Assembly (NCBI GenBank): GCA_030603445.1
Contig: JAUVXU010000003.1
Span: forward strand, 1 to 64,000
Direction: 5' to 3'
DNA length: 64,000 nucleotides
Source: Methanomicrobia archaeon
GTDB taxonomy: Archaea > Methanobacteriota_B > Thermococci > Methanofastidiosales > NM3
Program-made: the position numbers and the translations under genes
In this document: positions 35,160 through 42,660 of the stretch, piece by piece
Layout of the letters: the number at the start of each line of letters is the position of its first letter
Position numbering within the stretch: position 1 is the stretch's first letter
Notes under the pieces: model-generated
Database searches by the model: none
The model's input: only the letters and a program-made list of their open reading frames with translations
Told to the model about the DNA's origin: nothing

Positions 35160-35777
35160 TTATTTTTTAGCCTCATTTTTCCATCGGGGTAGTTCTGGCA
35201 TCATTTCATCAATCATTTTTTCTGCATCCTCTCTTGTTTTACCCATAAATTTCATTGCCGCGTTTATGCTCCCCTCTCTTACCTGTTCCTTGCTTGCCAA
35301 TTCACCTGTTTGTTGATTCTGACAATGGATGCAATATCGGTTGTCGATTTTAGATGTTGTGCTTTCATCAATCGAAAGCGGCATTCCGCAACTTTCACAC
35401 TGAACCATTCTTGCATCTTCATCACATTCCCAAAGCCCAAAGGTATTATTTTCAGTGTCAATGCAAATCGCAGCATATCCTATACTTGGGACAGCTGTTT
35501 TTGGCATCACTATTTTGCCACCGAGTTTTTCAACTTTGGCAATATATACATCAATTGAGGGAACATCAATATAATTGACAATTGCATCTGACGGGTTTTC
35601 TCTTTTTCCAAGCCCGCCGCCAAGACCTTTTTTACCGTCTTCATCTACTGTTTCAATTCCGTAGTATTCCACAGGGCCTGGCATTTTTTCAATTTTCCAT
35701 CCAAATAGTTCAGTATAGAACTTCTTTGCTCGCTCTATATCATCTGCTGGCACCATAAAATGAGTTATTGCTGGCAT
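35160..35777 (-). CDS. VOC (glyoxalase-like) protein fused to a zinc-ribbon domain
   Basis: 205 residues. Residues 1-125 form a glyoxalase-type VOC domain: ITHFMVPADDIERAKKFYTE, LFGWKIEKMPGPVEYYG and NTFGLWECDEDA. Residues 128-205 carry MVQCESCGMPLS...NRYCIHCQNQ, a four-Cys zinc ribbon, then a helical tail EDAEKMIDEMMPELPRWK. This fusion recurs in archaea and bacteria; the substrate is unknown. A strong ribosome site GGAGGTGG stands 5 bases before ATG 35777. Confidence 0.8.
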   Translation of the reverse strand: MPAITHFMVPADDIERAKKFYTELFGWKIEKMPGPVEYYGIETVDEDGKKGLGGGLGKRENPSDAIVNYIDVPSIDVYIAKVEKLGGKIVMPKTAVPSIGYAAICIDTENNTFGLWECDEDARMVQCESCGMPLSIDESTTSKIDNRYCIHCQNQQTGELASKEQVREGSINAAMKFMGKTREDAEKMIDEMMPELPRWKNEAKK

Positions 35778-35856
35778 TTTTATCCACCTCCTTATCTTAT
35801 TTAAATTAAATTTGAATATATATAAAATTTTTTCTAAAAGCGGGGTTTGGAATTTT

Positions 35857-35925
35857 ATATAACTAATATTAAACGAACCTTTTGTTCGCTTAATACCTTG
35901 TCTCAGAGTTAAAGCGAAGTTTTAT
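35857..35925. repeat. Second island repeat type, copy 2
   Basis: ATATAAC (35857-35863), TTAAACGAACCTTTTGTTCG, CTTAATACC and TTAAAGCGAAGTTTTATAAA. Pairs with 31450-31505. CGAAC/GTTCG and GCTTAA/TTAAAGC form nested inverted repeats. The leading ATATAAC links it to the attC-like family. Confidence 0.5.
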
Positions 35926-36014
35926 AAAGTTGGATTGAAGCAGATTTGAAATTAAAATTTCTCTATAAAAAGGCATGGACGCTAAGCATAGATTTCATCT
36001 AATAATTTATTGTC

Positions 36015-36041
36015 AAAAATACAATATTATCCCCCTCTTTT
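36015..36041. repeat. 27-bp direct repeat, copy 2
   Basis: Exact match to 34916-34942, 1.1 kb away, in the same orientation and at the same distance from an attC-like site. Confidence 0.75.
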
Positions 36042-36098
36042 GTTTTAGAAAAAATCAATTTATTCCTTTTCATCTTAGAAAAATATTTTTTAGATTGA

Positions 36099-36192
36099 GC
36101 ATAATATCGAGATTTAGAGAAGTTTTCGACGAAGTTAAAAATTTGAATGGAAGAAACTGAAATTTTCTGGAACCCCTAAATCTTTGTTATGT
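36099..36192. repeat. attC-like intergenic repeat (site 10)
   Basis: GCATAAT (36099-36105) and GTTATGT (36186-36192) bound it; inside, AGATTTAG (36110-36117) and CTAAATCT (36176-36183) are exact reverse complements at matching distance, the R/L arm arrangement of attC. Core AGAAGTTTTCGACGAAG and AAATTTGAATGG as in site 9a. Confidence 0.6.
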
Positions 36193-36315
36193 CTGTTTTG
36201 AAGAAACTAAGAGTTAGTGCAACGGTTGACGAAACCAAAACCCACGGAGTTTTTATATTTAAGAATTATAATAAATTACGAACAAAGTGAGTGTAAAATT
36301 AAGAAAAAAAGCCCT

Positions 36316-37209
36316 CTAAAAAATTAATTTACTTTTTTGAGTATAAATCATGTAACTCTTCATTAAAGATATTACTATTAGAGTTGTTGATAATGAGGTA
36401 GTTTCCATAATTTTCCATCTTTGATTTTCTTTCTTATCAACACCGTGAGCTTTACCCATTGACCTAATACTTGAAAGGCCCGCTGTTAAATTATTTAGCT
36501 TTGTTGGAAATTTATTATTTTGATTAAACAATTGAGCTATCTGTGCTATTCCCTGGCACTTAGATAAGTTTAAACCACTATTAAGATCAATTCTTAAAAA
36601 ATCCTCTAATGCTCTGCCTAAATCATTGATTGATTCTTCTGGATCAGATTTTGTATGGATTATTGCAGTAATTAAATCTTTTAAGACATTTGGAGAAATT
36701 CGTTTATAATAATCTCCAAATTCTTCTTTTAAAAATTTTCCTGTTAAAACTTTATTCTGTACTGATTTTTCTAAACTTTCTAATGTTTTATTTTTATTTG
36801 TTTTGTCACTTATTCTTATTTTAAGTATCTTTATCCATCCATCCAAAATGTTTTCAATAGTCGCATGATTTTGCTCAATATCATAAAATTTTTTTAGAAG
36901 TTTAATGGAATCTTGTTTTGATTTTTTCTTTGACAAGAAATATACATATTCAATTAGAATTTTATCTTCAGCTAAAATTTTTTCGATTGTCCTTTTTGAA
37001 CTTTCTTCTGTACCATCAATTTGATTGAAGATACCTTCTGAAAGAATCAACTGTTGTTTATTTTTTGAAACTACTAATTTTTGTTTCAGAAAATCAAGAC
37101 CTCTTTGAATGTAGGAAGGGGTTTTATTTAAGTAGTTCAGAATATCTTGTTCAGTGCAATCTTTTCCTTTCCTCCTACATTCAAAAAAAATTAGAATATT
37201 TGATATTAT
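36316..37209 (-). CDS. Winged-helix protein with Abi C-terminal-like domain (abortive-infection candidate)
   Basis: The first usual start in frame is TTG at 37050 (244 residues), but the frame stays open to 37209 and encodes a coherent winged helix (CTEQDILNYLNKTPSYIQRG, LDFLKQKLVVSKNKQ). The start is probably a rare codon near 37190-37209; AGGAGG occurs inside that segment. The C-terminal 100 residues (ALEDFLRIDLN, then TAGLSSIRSMGKAHGVDK) match the outline of the abortive-infection C-terminal domain, with the conserved R...AHG motif. It follows the 37223 gene by about 15 bp, forming a likely two-gene defence unit. Function is inferred. Confidence 0.5.
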   Translation of the reverse strand: MISNILIFFECRRKGKDCTEQDILNYLNKTPSYIQRGLDFLKQKLVVSKNKQQLILSEGIFNQIDGTEESSKRTIEKILAEDKILIEYVYFLSKKKSKQDSIKLLKKFYDIEQNHATIENILDGWIKILKIRISDKTNKNKTLESLEKSVQNKVLTGKFLKEEFGDYYKRISPNVLKDLITAIIHTKSDPEESINDLGRALEDFLRIDLNSGLNLSKCQGIAQIAQLFNQNNKFPTKLNNLTAGLSSIRSMGKAHGVDKKENQRWKIMETTSLSTTLIVISLMKSYMIYTQKSKLIF

Positions 37210-37222
37210 TTAAATTGGCGGA

Positions 37223-37939
37223 TTAATCAGTTTCATCTTCTTCTCTCTTTAATAGTTTCCTCTTTATTATTCCTAAGGCAGCTTCTACTAAAGTAAGATG
37301 ATCTTCTTCAACAATTTCAATAGTTTGATTTATTGCAGGTCCACTTATATCAATAACATAATTTCCGCTATTGGATATTAAAGTTGATTTCGGCTGCATG
37401 GTTTGCTGTTGTATAATTTCTGTTGTTTGTTCTACATCCTCTTCATTATCCTCAGGCTTGTTTCCTTGGTTTAATTCATTAAAAGAATCATCTGGATTTA
37501 GCAATTTGACTAATTTTGCAGCTTCAATGAAGTAACCTTTAACTTTTGAAGCATCTTTTTTAACTACATCAAACTCCCTAATTAAAATTTTATCAAAAAT
37601 TTTTGTAACTAATTTTTTATCCTTATAAGTATCATAAACTTCTTTGAATAAAGGGATGTTAAAAAATGATTTTCTTAAGTTTTCAATTCTTTCGCTTTCA
37701 TCGTAACTGTTTTTGTAATCCTTATAAAGTTGCGTTAGTACAAGATTACCTTCAGAAAACTTAATTAAACCAAATTTATTGGCGGCACTTATCAAGTCAG
37801 TATATGCGCCACCTAATTTTCTCTTCATGTGGTCTGCACAAATTTCCTTATTGCATTTCCCACCTAACTCACTTACTGCTTTAGCTAGCTTTAAAGAATT
37901 CTTAAATGATGCTCGTGGGTAATCGATTAATTTTGGCAT
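37223..37939 (-). CDS. DUF5343-like protein
   Basis: 238 residues from ATG 37939 (MPKLIDYPRASFKNSLKLAK), which has GGAGAGTGAT just upstream; the frame extends to 37954. The N-terminal winged-helix-like part (LGGAYTDLISAANKFGLIKF) and the segment NLRKSFFNIPLFKEVYDTYK match the DUF5343 outline. The middle is acidic and low-complexity, and a C-terminal helix carries KRKLLKREEDE. DUF5343 proteins occur with defence genes. Paired with the Abi-like gene downstream; role unknown. Confidence 0.55.
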   Translation of the reverse strand: MPKLIDYPRASFKNSLKLAKAVSELGGKCNKEICADHMKRKLGGAYTDLISAANKFGLIKFSEGNLVLTQLYKDYKNSYDESERIENLRKSFFNIPLFKEVYDTYKDKKLVTKIFDKILIREFDVVKKDASKVKGYFIEAAKLVKLLNPDDSFNELNQGNKPEDNEEDVEQTTEIIQQQTMQPKSTLISNSGNYVIDISGPAINQTIEIVEEDHLTLVEAALGIIKRKLLKREEDETD

Positions 37940-38121
37940 ATTATCACTCTCCATTTTTTTATTAGTTATAATAGTTATTACCTATTAGTTTAAATAGTTT
38001 TCGCTTGTAAGGTATTATAGTTATTAAAGAATATTTTTTTCTCGTTTTTAAGATACAAAAAATTATTTTTTGAATATCCAAATCCTCTCTGATGAATATA
38101 CATCAATGCACGACCCCATGA

Positions 38122-38129
38122 TTTATATA
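38122..38129 (+). promoter_or_regulatory. TATA box for a leaderless transcript
   Basis: TTTATATA with AAGG following, centred about 27 bp upstream of the ATG at 38152, so transcription would start at or next to the start codon. Confidence 0.6.
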
Positions 38130-38151
38130 AAGGATATCAAAAATATGTTAC

Positions 38152-39081
38152 ATGGTTACAGTTAAAGGTAGTGAAACTCAACTGCAGCATGCGTTTAGAA
38201 ATGCCATGAAATCATCGCCCCATCGTGCTCCCGTTTTAGTCACTTACAACTTCTGCGCCCCCGAATCTATAGAAGAGAGGATCCGCTCTTTTCATGCAGA
38301 CCTGTCCAATGCCAAGAAAACGTATTTTCATATATTCATATCAAAAGACGATGGCAACTTCAATTTAAGATGCGCTATTGACCAAACATACCTCTCCGCG
38401 ATAAAAAGCTATATCTCAGGACACCCTCCCCCCTTTTACCAAGAGTATGAGAATAGCATCGACAAAGTGCTGCATGCAGTAGGAATAATTATGTCGGGAG
38501 GGGCCGTAAAAGAAGCAGACCCTCAAAGTATAACAATAACACCGCTAACAAAAATCGATGGCCACTTCAATGGCATGTACAACGACAAGGCGCTCTCAGG
38601 CCTCTTTAAAGTTGCTCCAGGCCTTTCTCCCCAGCGCATCGGTGCCATCATCACAGAACGAATGCAGTTTGCGTACAAGACGCTGCTCTCATTTATCACG
38701 CTTACAGGCGTTAAAAAAGCAGAAACGCTCTCACTGGCAATGGTCTACTCTGCCTTTGACATGGGCTTTAAGTTTGGTTTTCCGGTAGCCCCAGTAGAAC
38801 GCAACGTATGGAAGGAGACGTTCTCGATAGGCGGGGCGTTTGACAAGTGTGTGGATGACGTGTGCGAATACCTAACATTAGACGCATATATCACGACCCT
38901 CTTCCCATCAATAGGTTTCATAGGACAGGAACGCCTGCTCTCGGAGCACAAACACTACCTAAAAAATCTACGCACAGGAAAGTTGGGGGATAATATGCCA
39001 AAAGAGATCTTAGAAAATTTAAATATGGAACCAGAGGCAATAGATGCGAGAGTAAAGAAAATTGGGCTTATATATGACTAG
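38152..39081 (+). CDS. Conserved-looking protein of unknown function
   Basis: 309 residues, soluble, no signal peptide. Starts MVTVKGSETQLQHAFRNAMK; the middle contains GLFKVAPGLSPQRIGAIITE and ERMQFAYKTLLSFITLTGVK, the end FIGQERLLSEHKHYLKN. I do not recognise a family. Base composition returns to that of the core genes here, marking the right edge of the island. Its stop codon is directly adjacent to the stop of the convergent gene 39082-39483. Confidence 0.6.
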   Translation: MVTVKGSETQLQHAFRNAMKSSPHRAPVLVTYNFCAPESIEERIRSFHADLSNAKKTYFHIFISKDDGNFNLRCAIDQTYLSAIKSYISGHPPPFYQEYENSIDKVLHAVGIIMSGGAVKEADPQSITITPLTKIDGHFNGMYNDKALSGLFKVAPGLSPQRIGAIITERMQFAYKTLLSFITLTGVKKAETLSLAMVYSAFDMGFKFGFPVAPVERNVWKETFSIGGAFDKCVDDVCEYLTLDAYITTLFPSIGFIGQERLLSEHKHYLKNLRTGKLGDNMPKEILENLNMEPEAIDARVKKIGLIYD

Positions 39082-39483
39082 CTATTCCTCTTTTTCCCTG
39101 TTCTCGTCCTCTTTTAGAAGATAATATATTGTTCGTCTCGGAATTTCAAGCTCCTTGGATACGCGTGTTATCGAAACCCCTATCTTTTGCATCTTTCGTA
39201 TCTCTTTTACGTCCTGTTCAGAATAGACGCGTGGCCTTCCTGCACCGCCGCCAAGCGGGTTTAGCAAGACCCCTACTTTTTCCAACGCACGTTTCACGCG
39301 CGTTGAAGTAAGATTATAAAGTGACGGCGGGCAGTATATGCAAGACAAGTTAGGCCCATTTTCCAGTAGCTCTACGACAATGTCTATGGACGGACGAAGG
39401 GCAACATAAACTTCTTCTTCAATAAAACCCTCGCGTATCTGCCTTATAATTTCCTCTTTATTTGACGCCCTAAATTTCTTCAT
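39082..39483 (-). CDS. HTH protein, MerR/resolvase-like helix-turn-helix at the C-terminus
   Basis: 133 residues. The C-terminal segment RPRVYSEQDVKEIRKMQKIG, then VSITRVSKELEIPRRTIYYL, is a clear helix-turn-helix; the middle has two cysteines in NLSCIYCPPSLYN and helix LTSTRVKRALEKVG. It starts (ATG 39483) inside the stop of the upstream gene, a 4-bp overlap, so the two are coupled. The start region is the part duplicated at 32242-32321. Target unknown. Confidence 0.65.
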   Translation of the reverse strand: MKKFRASNKEEIIRQIREGFIEEEVYVALRPSIDIVVELLENGPNLSCIYCPPSLYNLTSTRVKRALEKVGVLLNPLGGGAGRPRVYSEQDVKEIRKMQKIGVSITRVSKELEIPRRTIYYLLKEDENREKEE

Positions 39484-39545
39484 CGTTCTGCCTTTAAAAA
39501 CTCTAAAAACTCCTGGGTGCGCTTGTTGATAAGAGGTATCCCTTC
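39465..39545 (-). repeat. Source copy of the 80-bp duplicated junction
   Basis: Holds the start codon of the HTH gene and the last codons of the gene upstream; the near-identical displaced copy is at 32242-32321. Being inside intact overlapping genes, this is the original. Confidence 0.8.
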
Positions 39546-40616
39546 AAGCAGGCCCAGTTTCCTGAATCTACCTATCACACTATCTACTTTCTCAAAGTCA
39601 ATGTTAAACATTTCGCTTGTTTCCTTCTCATTCTCGCTTATAAGGAAAAAAGCTGCTGCTCCCACAAGGGAGCTCTTTTCATGCATCTTTAGCTTTTCCA
39701 TCTTTTGTTCAAGCTCTTCTTTTTTATCTACGGCCTTCCCATACTTCCCGAATAGCTGCTTGTTGGGGCATGGGTCTATCCCTGGAAATATGGATGTGAA
39801 GCGTTCGCGTTCAAACCTTGACTTCTTTAAATAGTATTTCAACACATCTTTGATAAAAACGCCGTATGAGAGCCTGGCATAGCCGATGCCTAAGCACTTG
39901 CGTATATACTTGTCAACTATAAGCTCTTTATGCTTCCTATAATTGTGCTCTGTATCAGCAGGCGCCCTTGAATGTTTTTTTCCCATCATTAACGCTTCAT
40001 AGTCTTTTCCAGTAGGCATACCAGAAAAGCTCTTGAGAGAAGATGGCTCGCGTTTGAACTTAAATCCCCTTACCTTGCCTGTCTCCATCTGTTGGCGCTG
40101 CCCAAGCGCTCCTACTATCTTACGATACGCAAAGCGGTCCTTTTTGGGAAGATTTGAAAGCAGCAACATGTACTCCCCCCTGTAAGGAAGATGCTGCAGC
40201 ACAGAAAAGTTATACACGCCATCAGGATTTAAGCAGTACTCTAGCCCATCGCCAGTGATTGCTGCATATGCCTTGTCCCCTGTGATGCGTTTCTTGTCCT
40301 CACGGACTTCTATTGCATCTGCAAGGTGCGAAATGGCTATCTTGTGGGCGGCAATAGAATACTGTATCCTGTCAAAAGCTATCTTCTTTTTTGTAGCAGT
40401 CTGCCTGAAAAACGGGTCTTTCCACGAGTCACGCACGCCTTTTACGACATAATAAGGATTTTGGAAACCATAAAAATCCATCTCGCCCCTGAATTTTTTA
40501 AGGGTCGCATGATTGCTCTTTAGCGCATAGTAGCACTCCACGATGGAATCGGGAAGAGAAGAGAACTCGTATGATGTCCTGTCAAGGAATCCGTTCACCT
40601 CGCTGATAAGAGACAT
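39480..40616 (-). CDS. DUF530-like archaeal protein
   Basis: 378 residues, basic, no membrane segments. It begins MSLISEVNGFLDRTSYEFSS and contains DPFFRQTATKKKIAFDRIQY and a late winged-helix-like segment EMFNIDFEKVDSVIGRFRKL. It resembles DUF530 proteins of euryarchaea, which are of unknown function; that match is from memory and moderate. Linked by overlap to the HTH gene and 4 bp after GGGP synthase, which suggests a core-genome operon. Confidence 0.5.
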   Translation of the reverse strand: MSLISEVNGFLDRTSYEFSSLPDSIVECYYALKSNHATLKKFRGEMDFYGFQNPYYVVKGVRDSWKDPFFRQTATKKKIAFDRIQYSIAAHKIAISHLADAIEVREDKKRITGDKAYAAITGDGLEYCLNPDGVYNFSVLQHLPYRGEYMLLLSNLPKKDRFAYRKIVGALGQRQQMETGKVRGFKFKREPSSLKSFSGMPTGKDYEALMMGKKHSRAPADTEHNYRKHKELIVDKYIRKCLGIGYARLSYGVFIKDVLKYYLKKSRFERERFTSIFPGIDPCPNKQLFGKYGKAVDKKEELEQKMEKLKMHEKSSLVGAAAFFLISENEKETSEMFNIDFEKVDSVIGRFRKLGLLEGIPLINKRTQEFLEFLKAER

Positions 40617-40620
40617 TAGT

Positions 40621-41355
40621 TCATCCTTTTACTGCACGTATCACTGCTATTAGCTGTGATGTGTCTTTTTCTGTCAACGTCCCAGTGACTATTATATCGG
40701 CGCCTGCATCTGCTAGCTCCTTTGCCTTCTCAGGGGAACGAATCCCCCCTCCCACGATAAGAGGAACGTCAATAATTGACTTTGTCTTTTTCACTATTTC
40801 CAGAGGAACTGTTTCATCTGCCCCGGAACCTGCTTCCAGATATACCATGCGCATGCCTAGATACTGTCCAGCAAGTGCATAAGCTACTGTTATATCAGGT
40901 TTATTTCTTGGAAGTAGGTCAGCTTCTCCAATAAAACCAACGGTCATGCCCGGTTCAACAACAAGATACGCCATAGGAATTGGTTCTATTTTTGCCATCT
41001 TCACAGGCAAAGCACCCAGGGCCTGGGACTTTGTTATAAAATAAGGATTACGTGAATTTAATATCGACATGAAAAAAATGGCATCCGCATAAGGGGAAAC
41101 AGCAGAAGGCCCGCCTGGGAATAGTATTACCGGCAAGTCTGTTGTTGCCTTTATCGTCTTGACCAGCGCATCAAGGCCCGGGCCGGATGCATTAGTGGAA
41201 CCTCCTATCATTATACCATCGGTCCCTGCCTCCTGTGCCTGGTGCACAACTACGCTTGCCCTATCCAGACTTATTGAATCGGGATCAAGAAGCGTGAAGT
41301 GGAGTTTTGAACCTTTTAATTTTGAAAGAATATACGTTTCAACTTTGCCAATCAT
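40621..41355 (-). CDS. Geranylgeranylglyceryl phosphate synthase
   Basis: 244 residues. GGGP synthase joins sn-glycerol-1-phosphate to geranylgeranyl diphosphate, the first ether-bond step of archaeal lipids. TIM-barrel landmarks: LHFTLLDPDS, GIMIGGST, LPVILFPGGPSAVSPYADAI, YLEAGSGADE and the phosphate loops VGGGIRSPEKA and IIVTGTL. Length is normal. It lies downstream of L40e behind a hairpin terminator, so it probably has its own promoter in 41356-41425. Confidence 0.93.
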   Translation of the reverse strand: MIGKVETYILSKLKGSKLHFTLLDPDSISLDRASVVVHQAQEAGTDGIMIGGSTNASGPGLDALVKTIKATTDLPVILFPGGPSAVSPYADAIFFMSILNSRNPYFITKSQALGALPVKMAKIEPIPMAYLVVEPGMTVGFIGEADLLPRNKPDITVAYALAGQYLGMRMVYLEAGSGADETVPLEIVKKTKSIIDVPLIVGGGIRSPEKAKELADAGADIIVTGTLTEKDTSQLIAVIRAVKG

Positions 41356-41425
41356 ACAAGCACCTACAAAAATATAGAAATGCCAATATATAAAAATGTT
41401 TATTTAAAATAAGAGATTATAAACA

Positions 41426-41441
41426 AAAAGGGCTTACGCCC
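41426..41441 (-). terminator. Hairpin terminator overlapping the L40e stop codon
   Basis: On the minus strand GGGC, loop GTAA, GCCC, then TTTT. The loop contains the TAA stop, so the stem closes directly on the end of the coding region. Confidence 0.5.
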
Positions 41442-41577
41442 TCTTATCCTTGGCCTTGTAACGAAGTGATGCAGAACCACATTTCCTGCACTTAGTGGCT
41501 TTCCAGCCATTTCTCGCGTTACATTTCATGCAAATCTTCATTTTGAATAATCTCATCTCAGCAACAGGTGATCTCAT
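41434..41577 (-). CDS. rpl40e: 50S ribosomal protein L40e
   Basis: 47 residues, start ATG 41577, stop TAA. Peptide [20 protein letters not shown], then a second CxxC in [20 protein letters not shown], giving the C4 zinc ribbon (KICMKC...CRKC) and basic tail of archaeal/eukaryotic L40e. Part of the large ribosomal subunit near the factor-binding site. It follows tsr3 by 2 bp, an rRNA/ribosome-related operon. Confidence 0.93.
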   Translation of the reverse strand: MRSPVAEMRLFKMKICMKCNARNGWKATKCRKCGSASLRYKAKDKRA

Positions 41578-41579
41578 CT

Positions 41580-42101
41580 TTAATCCTCTTCCATGTATTC
41601 TAATTGAATGGCAACGACCTCTTGGCTGTCGCGGGCCTTTGAATATCGCTCCAAGAGCTCTTCATTGAGCTTTATAAAGGTTATACCCCACCTGAACTTA
41701 TCCATCGTATTTAAAGCTTTTGTCTTCTCCCCAAGTATGTACAATGCAGCCGCAACTGCCTCTGCGGTGGAGAGTTTTGTAGGTTTTCCATAGTTCACAG
41801 GATTAGCAGCGACAAGATACGGCAATGCCCTGTCCTGTACATGAGGGGATATCTTCATGAACACCTCGTTTGCAACCTCCCATGAACAGTCAAGTGCCGA
41901 TATACCATGCTTAAGGTATATCACGTCCGCAGGTGAAAGTGCCTTTTCAGAGAAGGGGTTGAGAAAAATAGAATTTTTTGGGATATGTGCCACTTTGTCA
42001 ACTATCTTGGCCAGATCAAATTTTGCAAGCCTGTATGCTGTGCATTTTTTCGGGTCACACTGCTTCGAATGGTATATCACCACTTGTGTCACTGCTTCCA
42101 C
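41580..42101 (-). CDS. tsr3: 18S/16S rRNA aminocarboxypropyltransferase Tsr3 (DUF367)
   Basis: 173 residues. Motifs [29 protein letters not shown] and [20 protein letters not shown] with [14 protein letters not shown] are the DUF367/Tsr3 hallmarks. Tsr3 transfers the aminocarboxypropyl group of SAM to a hypermodified uridine of small-subunit rRNA; the fold is SPOUT-like. Overlaps the GNAT gene upstream by 13 bp. Ribosomal context agrees. Confidence 0.88.
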   Translation of the reverse strand: MEAVTQVVIYHSKQCDPKKCTAYRLAKFDLAKIVDKVAHIPKNSIFLNPFSEKALSPADVIYLKHGISALDCSWEVANEVFMKISPHVQDRALPYLVAANPVNYGKPTKLSTAEAVAAALYILGEKTKALNTMDKFRWGITFIKLNEELLERYSKARDSQEVVAIQLEYMEED

Positions 42102-42649
42102 CCTTCCTTTGTTATAGCATGCACCGCCACATCACGGGGATTAACGCATCCTAGGTCTGTAAGACCGCATCTTTTGTACATTTTGATTGCCCGCGCATTC
42201 TTTATGTAAGGCAGCGTTATCATATCATCTGCCCCTGCTTTCGAGAAAATCACATCTATAAGCTGCATGAAAGCATCATGCCCAAGGCTCCTTCCCCAAT
42301 ACTGCTTGTTTAGCTTGATATCTGCAAGAGCACAAGTCCGATTCTCGTCCTTTACCCACGTTCCAAATGAAAATATATTCGGGAGCATTCCAAATGCCGT
42401 CTCGCCGATAGGTTTTCCATCCAAGGTCACGATATATTGCTCTGAAGCGCCCTTTGAGCGTGACTTAGCAAGCAGATATCCCTCATACCATTTTTTAATA
42501 TCAATTCCCTGGGAAGGGATGCCTGTGTAGCAGGCGACCTCGGAGTCTTTCCATAGTGCATCAAGAAATCCAAGATAACGCTCCTCGAAAGGTACCAGTT
42601 GCGTTAGATAACATATGTCATCCATACTCTTATTGCTCCTTAAAATCAA
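42089..42649 (-). CDS. GNAT-family acetyltransferase (RimJ/RimL-like)
   Basis: 186 residues. ALADIKLNKQYWGRSLGHDAFMQ carries the acetyl-CoA loop and LPYIKNARAIKMYKRCGLTD the terminal helix-strand. Start Met at 42649. Substrate unknown; sits 11 bp after gltX in the same operon. Confidence 0.78.
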   Translation of the reverse strand: MILRSNKSMDDICYLTQLVPFEERYLGFLDALWKDSEVACYTGIPSQGIDIKKWYEGYLLAKSRSKGASEQYIVTLDGKPIGETAFGMLPNIFSFGTWVKDENRTCALADIKLNKQYWGRSLGHDAFMQLIDVIFSKAGADDMITLPYIKNARAIKMYKRCGLTDLGCVNPRDVAVHAITKEGWKQ

Positions 42650-42660
42650 ATACTACTTAA

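Larger units (their letters stand above)
35778..36315. other. Long intergenic region made of island repeats
   Basis: About 540 bp without a gene. In order: copy 2 of the second repeat type (35857-35925), the 27-bp direct repeat (36015-36041), and attC-like site 10 (36099-36192). The rest is AT-rich with the shared GAAAAATATTTTTT tract. It reads as two fused cassette junctions from which a gene may have been lost. Confidence 0.45.

Noticed and set aside
20337-36192. CRISPR array reading of the island repeats
   Set aside because: Repeats are divergent, 60-115 bp, irregularly spaced by whole genes, and no cas genes are present.
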